Shown here in pieces: positions 1 through 3,968 of a DNA stretch of 5,454 nt (position 1 is its first letter; every line of letters begins with the position of its first letter). The notes beneath the pieces are model-generated. The model saw only the letters and a list, made by a program, of their open reading frames with translations. It ran no database searches and was not told the origin of the DNA. Position numbers and translations under genes: made by a program. The stretch covers positions 1-5,454 of the forward strand of contig JAZQRZ010000195.1 in assembly GCA_045629845.1 (NCBI GenBank), in the 5' to 3' direction. The stretch comes from UBA9715 sp045629845 (GTDB lineage Bacteria; Actinomycetota; Coriobacteriia; Coriobacteriales; Eggerthellaceae).

Positions 1-601
1 CCAAAACGATGACTGCCGCAATAATGATGTTGCGCTTCTTGTTCGAACGCTTAGGAGCATAGTTGCCATGTGCGCCGCCATTCGAACCGCCAGCGCCATA
101 AGAAGCGCCTACGCCGTACGCGCCGCGACCACCCTGCTGAATAGATGCCGGGCGCATACCTGAACGACCGGCAGCTTGCGTTTGCATAGGCGAACGCTGC
201 GGCGAACGCGAGTAACGCTGAGCACCAGCCGAGCTTGAGCCAGAACCATAAGCAGAACGACGATACGAATTTATTGCATCATCGTCGAAATGTTCGCTAA
301 ACGAATTTGGCGAGTCCTGAGGCATGCGGCGGGTTGAACCATTTCCGCGATTGTCAGCATAGGCGCCTGCAGCACTTGATGCACCTGTTGAACGATAAGA
401 ATCAGCCGAACGATAATCATCAGCCTGATAACCGCGAGAACGGTTTGAACGCTGCGAACGGCGATTGGAATCAGCATAACGGCTATCGTAGCCATCGTCG
501 TAACGGTTGTCGTCATATCCGTAGCCGTACGAATCATCACTGTAACGTCCGTACTGCCTGTTGTTGTAAGAATCACGACGGTCGCTATAGCGGTCGCTCA
601 T
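1..601 (-). CDS. Membrane-anchored protein with long disordered N-terminus (partial, C-terminal part off left edge)
   Basis: I do not recognise this gene. Reading leftwards from an ATG at 601-599, the frame is open for 200 codons to the window edge. A strong Shine-Dalgarno (GGGAGG, 613-608) lies 6 nt before the ATG and fixes the start. Residues 1-about 183 are low-complexity and rich in Tyr, Arg, Ser, Asp, Gly and Asn: the first 70 residues carry Tyr/Asp/Arg repeats such as YGYGYDDNRYDDGYDS, and residues 115-180 are Ser/Gly/Ala-rich. A basic patch (PKRSNKKR, 183-190) is followed by NIIIAAVIVL at 191-200, the start of a transmembrane helix. By the positive-inside rule the disordered part is cytoplasmic and the missing part lies outside the membrane. 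It is transcribed divergently from the cell-wall operon and is the next gene after the tRNA on its strand. The missing domain could be a peptidase, hydrolase, LCP or sortase-type domain; nothing visible decides this. Confidence 0.82.
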   Translation of the reverse strand, partial: MSDRYSDRRDSYNNRQYGRYSDDSYGYGYDDNRYDDGYDSRYADSNRRSQRSNRSRGYQADDYRSADSYRSTGASSAAGAYADNRGNGSTRRMPQDSPNSFSEHFDDDAINSYRRSAYGSGSSSAGAQRYSRSPQRSPMQTQAAGRSGMRPASIQQGGRGAYGVGASYGAGGSNGGAHGNYAPKRSNKKRNIIIAAVIVL

Positions 602-607
602 GAAATT

Positions 608-613
608 CCTCCC
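608..613 (-). promoter_or_regulatory. Ribosome binding site of the leftward membrane-protein gene
   Basis: The - strand reads GGGAGG here, with 6 nt before the ATG at 601. It supports this start codon for a frame that has no stop inside the window. I see no convincing sigma70 promoter in 614-780 on the - strand, so the promoter of this gene is unresolved; readthrough from the tRNA is possible. Confidence 0.8.
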
Positions 614-781
614 TTTTAACCAATTAGTGCGGAATACACTCAGATTAGCGTACCCCTAACTACACGTATATATCTTTGTTCGTAATTTTTTCCACGGAAT
701 CGTCCAGCTTTTCCAACAGAGGAACCATAAGCCTGAAAGAAAACTGAAGGCGAAATCCTTAATCGCCCCAAGATATGTCAA

Positions 782-805
782 AGGCCAGGCGCGTTTGCCT
801 GGCCT
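782..805 (-). terminator. Hairpin terminator after tRNA-Thr
   Basis: A perfect 9-bp inverted repeat, AGGCCAGGC and GCCTGGCCT, encloses a 6-nt loop. It begins 9 nt beyond the tRNA 3' end at 814. On the - strand it is followed only by TTTGACAT, so the T-run is short and termination may be incomplete. The GC-rich stem and its place right after a tRNA make a terminator the best reading. Confidence 0.7.
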
Positions 806-813
806 GTAATTTG

Positions 814-889
814 TGGAGCCAACGAGCGGACTCGAACCGCTGACCTGCTCATTACGAGTGAGCTGCTCTACCAGCTGAGCCACGTTGGC
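814..889 (-). tRNA. tRNA-Thr, anticodon CGU
   Basis: The - strand folds into a complete 76-nt tRNA with encoded CCA. The acceptor stem pairs GCCAACG with CGTTGGC; the D stem is GCTC/GAGC; the anticodon stem is GCTCA/TGAGC around loop CTCGTAA; the T arm is AGCGG-TTCGAGT-CCGCT; then T73 and CCA. The anticodon CGT at positions 34-36 reads the threonine codon ACG. All stems are fully paired, so the gene looks functional. It stands alone between divergently oriented protein genes, with its own promoter and terminator. Confidence 0.97.
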
Positions 890-917
890 AACAGCACTCT
901 TTCAAGTGCGAGTAAGC

Positions 918-946
918 ATTATATAGAAGAAGACTAGGCTGTGCAA
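918..946 (-). promoter_or_regulatory. Sigma70-type promoter of tRNA-Thr
   Basis: On the - strand, TTGCAC (946-941) and a perfect TATAAT (923-918) are separated by exactly 17 bp. Transcription would begin near 911, giving a short leader of about 20 nt before the mature tRNA at 889. Spacing, match and position fit a housekeeping stable-RNA promoter. Confidence 0.8.
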
Positions 947-960
947 TTCTCCCTCTAGCA

Positions 961-1040
961 ATCACGAAATCGCCCCAATTCAAAAATGAAGCGAGGAATT
1001 AGGCTCTTTTCACATTTTGAAACACGAAATTACTCCAATC
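961..1040. repeat. Pair of degenerate 19-bp direct repeats 60 bp apart
   Basis: Positions 961-979 and 1021-1039 share 15 of 19 bases, including CACGAAAT and CCAAT, at exactly 60 bp spacing. The 11-bp core AATCGCCCCAA of the first copy (968-978) also occurs exactly at 761-771, again close to a CGAAAT (751-756). The repeats lie in the intergenic region between the tRNA promoter and the fhaA operon. They could be binding sites for a regulator or remains of a short repeat element; the sequence does not decide. Confidence 0.45.
985..1029 (+). repeat. Degenerate copy of a 45-bp hairpin-associated repeat (copy A)
   Basis: This stretch matches the reverse complement of 2275-2319 at 32 of 45 positions without gaps, with a conserved core TTAGGCTCTT, then TC, CATTT and the tail CACGAAA. 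The left arm of the hairpin has decayed here, so only a weak stem (AATG with CATT plus a few inner pairs) can form. It lies about 160 nt upstream of the fhaA start. Confidence 0.5.
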
Positions 1041-1096
1041 AAAATTCATCGTTCCCACCAAAAATTGTGGATATATCAACTGACACACACAAGAAC

Positions 1097-1126
1097 TTGA
1101 AAAATGGGACTAAAAAGCGCGATAAT
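1097..1126 (+). promoter_or_regulatory. Candidate promoter of the fhaA-fhaB-pstP-rodA operon
   Basis: TTGAAA (1097-1102) and GATAAT (1121-1126) each match the sigma70 hexamers at 5 of 6 bases, with an 18-bp spacer. A start near 1133 would leave a leader of about 55 nt before fhaA. I see no better-spaced pair in 1041-1188. Assignment rests on motif match alone. Confidence 0.45.
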
Positions 1127-1188
1127 GCAACCATATATACACACCGCGAGAAACGACTCGTTCGAAACGTAGCGAAAAAGGAGCAACG

Positions 1189-2253
1189 ATGGGCATTTTC
1201 TCGAAGTTCGAAGGCAAGATGGAAGATACCTTCGAAGGGGCGGCTGGCAAGATGTCGAATGCCCCAATTTCACCAGTTCAAATTGCTAAAAAAGCCGAAA
1301 AAATGATGCGTCGCGAAACTATGGTTGGCGCGGGCAAGCAGTATGCACCTACGCTGTACACGGTGCTTGTTAACCCCGACGACGACGCACGCTTGCTGGG
1401 CTATTACCCCACGCTGGCTGGCGAAACCGAAACTTACCTCAGCGGCAAGGCTGCTCAGGAAGGCTTGGCGCTCGACGGTCGTCCGCTGGTGCGCTTCATT
1501 GTTGACGACAACTTGAAACATGGCAAATTCGATGTCATCGCCGAAATGGTTGCTAGCCCCATCGTCGAACAGCTGCGCGCTGAAGAAATGCAGCGCTATG
1601 GTATTGCTCAACGCCAGGGTGGCTATCAGCAGCCCATGCCGCAAGACTACAGCTACGATCAGGGTTATGCCAACGATGGTTGGGATAACGGTTATGGCTA
1701 CGACCAAGGCTACCAACCCATGCCGCCCATGGGTGAGCCTCAGCGCAAGCCGCCACTGCCCTACGTGCCCGAAGAAGAAATCGACCGCTCCATCGATTAC
1801 GGCGAATACACCTTCAACAGCGAAGACTTCGAAGATTACCGCGATAAGACTGAATACGAAGACGCGCCGCAGGCATACAACGATATTCCGCCAGCTCAGC
1901 CTCAAAGCCAGGCGCCGAATACGGTTGCTTTCGCTGGTGCACCTGATGCTGTACCGAATCACCGCGAAGTACGCGCACGTCTTATCGACCGCACCTATCA
2001 GCGTCCCTACGATTTGGCCGGCACGCATGTCAGCATGGGCCGCGAATCAAGCAACAATATTGTCGTACAGGATATTAATGCCAGCCGTCGCCATGCGGAA
2101 CTACGCCTGAACCAGCAGGGTATCTGGGTTATCACCGACCTCAGCTCGATGAACGGTACGCTGGTCAACGGCGTATCGGTTGCATCGCATCCGCTGTATC
2201 CGGGCGACATCATCACGATTGGTAAGACCGACTTCGAGTTCACGCTGGCATAA
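1189..2253 (+). CDS. fhaA: FhaA: DUF3662 and FHA domain protein
   Basis: A 354-residue cytoplasmic phosphothreonine reader of the actinobacterial cell-wall cluster. In Mycobacterium, FhaA binds the PknB-phosphorylated tail of the flippase-like protein MviN/MurJ and restrains peptidoglycan synthesis; the same role here is inferred. Residues 1-about 128 fit the DUF3662 (FhaA N-terminal) domain, beginning MGIFSKFEGKMEDTFEGAAG, with APTLYTVLVNPDD at 53-65 and a VRFIVDD strand near 101-107. Residues 129-258 are a disordered linker, Tyr/Gly/Asp/Gln-rich at 146-176 and acidic at 195-225. Residues 259-354 are an FHA domain with the phosphopeptide-binding set intact: G284-R285-E286-S287, S299 and H302 in NASRRHAEL, and N322-G323-T324 followed by V326-N327-G328. 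AAGGAG (1178-1183) stands 5 nt before the ATG. At 354 residues it is shorter than the mycobacterial protein (about 527), the difference lying in the linker. It is the first gene of the + strand operon. Confidence 0.95.
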   Translation: MGIFSKFEGKMEDTFEGAAGKMSNAPISPVQIAKKAEKMMRRETMVGAGKQYAPTLYTVLVNPDDDARLLGYYPTLAGETETYLSGKAAQEGLALDGRPLVRFIVDDNLKHGKFDVIAEMVASPIVEQLRAEEMQRYGIAQRQGGYQQPMPQDYSYDQGYANDGWDNGYGYDQGYQPMPPMGEPQRKPPLPYVPEEEIDRSIDYGEYTFNSEDFEDYRDKTEYEDAPQAYNDIPPAQPQSQAPNTVAFAGAPDAVPNHREVRARLIDRTYQRPYDLAGTHVSMGRESSNNIVVQDINASRRHAELRLNQQGIWVITDLSSMNGTLVNGVSVASHPLYPGDIITIGKTDFEFTLA

Positions 2254-2284
2254 CTGCTGAAAGGGCTTACCCCTTTTCGTGCAG
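2254..2284 (+). terminator. Hairpin right after fhaA, possible weak terminator or attenuator
   Basis: Immediately after the fhaA stop, AAAGGG (2260-2265) and CCCTTT (2271-2276) form a 6-bp stem with a 5-nt loop. CTGC (2254-2257) and GCAG (2281-2284) can extend it across an internal loop. The T-run is only four bases and is part of the stem edge, so strong termination is unlikely. Partial attenuation between fhaA and the downstream genes, or 3'-end protection, is a reasonable reading. Confidence 0.4.
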
Positions 2285-2319
2285 CGAAATGCGACAAGAG
2301 CCTAACCTCTTGTCGCATT
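2275..2319 (-). repeat. 45-bp hairpin-associated repeat, intact copy (copy B)
   Basis: Read on the - strand this matches 985-1029 at 32 of 45 positions, including TTAGGCTCTT and CACGAAA. The intact copy contains the perfect 13-bp inverted repeat at 2288-2319. The two copies are in opposite orientation, one upstream of fhaA and one directly downstream of it. Confidence 0.5.
2288..2319 (+). promoter_or_regulatory. Perfect 13-bp stem-loop just upstream of the fhaB ribosome binding site
   Basis: AATGCGACAAGAG (2288-2300) and CTCTTGTCGCATT (2307-2319) are exact reverse complements around loop CCTAAC. No T-run follows on either strand, so it is not a standard intrinsic terminator. The stem ends 3 nt before the fhaB Shine-Dalgarno at 2323, where it could affect translation initiation, serve as an RNase or stabilising element, or act at DNA level as a protein-binding palindrome. 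Confidence 0.6.
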
Positions 2320-2322
2320 CCT

Positions 2323-2328
2323 AGGAGG
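2323..2328 (+). promoter_or_regulatory. Ribosome binding site deciding the TTG start of fhaB
   Basis: A full AGGAGG lies 5 nt before TTG at 2334. No ATG or GTG is available before the N-terminal membrane helix; the next in-frame ATG (residue 25) would remove that helix. The TTG start is therefore well supported. Confidence 0.85.
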
Positions 2329-2333
2329 ATTAA

Positions 2334-2747
2334 TTGATCGACGTCGTATTACTTATCGGACGCTTGCTATTTGTGGCGCTTCTTTATCTGTTTCTCTTCG
2401 CCATCATGCGCACGGGAATTGGCCTGGTGCGTGGCCAGCGCAAAAAGGAACGCACGTGGAATCTTTCGGTCGAGAAAGGCCCGAAGGAACTGCGTGGTGT
2501 ATCCATCGTTGTGCGCGGCCCCGTTATCGTGGGCCGTTCCCCCAGTGCCGACATCGTTATTGGCGCAGGTTATGTTTCTGCACGTCATGCCCGCTTCTCG
2601 CTCATGGGGCAAAATCTTTTTGTTGAAGACTTGGGCTCAACCAACGGTACGCTGGTTAACGGCCAGCACATCACTGATCCTGTAGCACTGAATAACAATG
2701 ACGTTGTAAATGTTGGCGACGTTTCGATTCGCGTAAGGCGCAGCTAA
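2334..2747 (+). CDS. fhaB: FhaB: membrane-anchored FHA domain protein
   Basis: A 137-residue protein with an N-terminal membrane helix and one cytoplasmic FHA domain. Residues 3-25 are hydrophobic (VVLLIGRLLFVALLYLFLF), followed by a basic stretch (RGQRKKER, 33-40) that places the C-terminus inside the cell. The FHA domain spans about 50-137 with a full binding set: G67-R68-S69, S82 and H85 in SARHARF, and N104-G105-T106 followed by V108-N109-G110. In mycobacteria FhaB (FipA) is a substrate of the PknA/PknB kinases and links phospho-signalling to elongation and division; the role here is inferred from family and position. Length is close to the mycobacterial 155 residues. Translation starts at a TTG with a strong AGGAGG. 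Its TAA stop (2745-2747) touches the ATG of pstP, a sign of translational coupling. Confidence 0.95.
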   Translation: MIDVVLLIGRLLFVALLYLFLFAIMRTGIGLVRGQRKKERTWNLSVEKGPKELRGVSIVVRGPVIVGRSPSADIVIGAGYVSARHARFSLMGQNLFVEDLGSTNGTLVNGQHITDPVALNNNDVVNVGDVSIRVRRS

Positions 2748-3968
2748 ATGGCAACGCGCAAACCAGCACATCGCCCCACCGAGCGCAAGTCGCATCGGAC
2801 TAACGACCGCACACGCACAACCGCTGTTGCGCGCTTTGGCAGTCGCACCGATGTCGGCACCGTGCGCGAACAAAACGAGGACTCACTCATTGTTCGTCCG
2901 CCGCTTTTTGTGGTCGCCGACGGCATGGGCGGCCATGCAGCAGGCGAAGTTGCCTCCGAAATCGCCGTTAAAACGATCGAAGAGCTAGCACCCCACCATG
3001 CCGATGCCGAAGCTTTGGGTCATGCGGTTGAAGAAGCCAATCGTGACATTATTAATGCAGCTATTGCTGGTGAAGGTCGCGAAGGCATGGGCACCACAGT
3101 TACCGCCGCTATTTTAGAACGCAATCGCCTGGTCATTGCCCAGGTAGGCGACTCGCGCGCCTATCTGCTGCACAATGGCGAACTTACTCAGCTTACGCGC
3201 GACCACAGCCTTATGGCCAACATGATTGAAGCGGGGCAAATCACGCCTGAAGAGGCGCGTTTCCACCCCAGTCGCTCGGTCATTACACGCGCTTTGGGTA
3301 ACGACCCTGATACTGTGCCTGACCTGTACGAAATCAACGTGGAAGATGGCGACCGTCTTATGCTGTGCTCTGACGGCTTGTATTCCATGGTAGAAGATGC
3401 CGAAATCGCGGCTGTTATGCGCCGCGTTGCTGACCCGCAGCGATGCGCATCAACGCTGGTCAACGGCGCTATTGCCGCTGGCGGCCATGACAATGTAACT
3501 GTTATCGTAGCTGACGCCGAAGGCTCGGCGCAGCAGAAGCGACGCCGCGTGGCAATTCGCACCAAGTTCACTATTGGGTTCGTGCTGTTGCTGCTCGTAG
3601 GCATTCTGTTTGGCGCCGCTTGGGGTGGCAACCTTTATCTACACAACACTGCCTATCTAACCGTAACAGACAACGGCATGGTTGCCGTTTATCGCGGTGT
3701 ACCTGGCGAAGTCTTGGGCTTTTCATATTCCGAACTGGTAGAAGAAACCAACGTTCCTGTAAACAAGCTTTCGCCAAGTGCGGCCGATCGCATTAAAAAC
3801 AACATGCGCGTTAGCAGCGTTGACGAAGCACTTGAACTTGTTGATTCTTATCGGAAAGAACTGAATATCGCCGCGCCTTCAAGCAGTGCTAGCACCAGTG
3901 CAAGCGAAAGCGAAGCTAGTGCCAGCACCAGCGCCCAAAGCGCAAGTTCTGAAGGAGCGGCCTCGTGA
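2748..3968 (+). CDS. pstP: PstP: PP2C-family Ser/Thr protein phosphatase, membrane-bound
   Basis: A 406-residue PPM/PP2C phosphatase that opposes the PknA/PknB kinases, dephosphorylating kinases and cell-wall substrates at the inner membrane face. Residues 1-29 are a basic, likely disordered extension. The catalytic domain spans about 30-258 with the expected residues: R33 in SRTDVG, E44-D45, D58-G59 in VADGMGGHAAGE, GMGTT at 113-117, G134-D135-S136-R137, D209-G210 in CSDG, and D248-N249 in GHDNVTV. A KRRR patch (264-267) precedes one membrane helix (about 274-292). Residues 300-372 form a small outer domain (YLTVTDNGMVAVYRG, VPGEVLG) like that of mycobacterial PstP, and 377-406 is a Ser/Ala/Glu/Thr tail. 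ATG directly follows the fhaB stop; only a weak AAGG (2735-2738) precedes it, so translation is probably coupled. No other in-frame start fits before the catalytic core. Confidence 0.95.
   Translation: MATRKPAHRPTERKSHRTNDRTRTTAVARFGSRTDVGTVREQNEDSLIVRPPLFVVADGMGGHAAGEVASEIAVKTIEELAPHHADAEALGHAVEEANRDIINAAIAGEGREGMGTTVTAAILERNRLVIAQVGDSRAYLLHNGELTQLTRDHSLMANMIEAGQITPEEARFHPSRSVITRALGNDPDTVPDLYEINVEDGDRLMLCSDGLYSMVEDAEIAAVMRRVADPQRCASTLVNGAIAAGGHDNVTVIVADAEGSAQQKRRRVAIRTKFTIGFVLLLLVGILFGAAWGGNLYLHNTAYLTVTDNGMVAVYRGVPGEVLGFSYSELVEETNVPVNKLSPSAADRIKNNMRVSSVDEALELVDSYRKELNIAAPSSSASTSASESEASASTSAQSASSEGAAS
3952..3957 (+). promoter_or_regulatory. Ribosome binding site deciding the GTG start of rodA
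   Basis: AAGGAG sits inside the 3' end of pstP, 7 nt before GTG at 3965. The GTG overlaps the pstP stop as GTGA, a common arrangement for coupled translation. The resulting N-terminus, MTRRNLELILL, resembles the start of the homologous region of mycobacterial RodA. Confidence 0.8.

Noticed and set aside
307..603. + strand frame opposite the leftward membrane-protein gene
   Set aside because: Shadow of the low-complexity coding strand; no ribosome site and no domain.
752..771. Second small hairpin (GGCGA / TCGCC) beyond the tRNA terminator
   Set aside because: Only about 5 bp with a 9-nt loop and no T-run directly after it; too weak to annotate.
656..883. Leftward 75-codon frame starting MAQLVEQLTRNEQ
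   Set aside because: It is the translated shadow of the tRNA-Thr gene, a well-known false protein call; it has no ribosome site of its own.
986..1306. + strand frame starting MKRGIRLFSHF and overlapping the fhaA start
   Set aside because: No Shine-Dalgarno, starts inside a noncoding repeat and overlaps fhaA in another frame by over 100 nt. Its resemblance to the antisense frame starting at 2318 comes from the shared 45-bp repeat, not from protein homology.
1270..2028. Long antisense frame (252 codons) opposite fhaA
   Set aside because: It lies wholly inside a well-supported fhaA coding region, has no ribosome site or recognisable domain, and arises from the codon usage of the real gene.
2288..2319. 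13-bp hairpin as an intrinsic terminator
   Set aside because: No T-run follows the stem on either strand, and fhaB begins 14 nt later with a strong ribosome site.
2301..2325. Pseudoknot between hairpin loop CCTA and TAGG overlapping the fhaB Shine-Dalgarno
   Set aside because: Four base pairs are possible, but only 2 nt would have to span a 13-bp stem, which is not sterically feasible.
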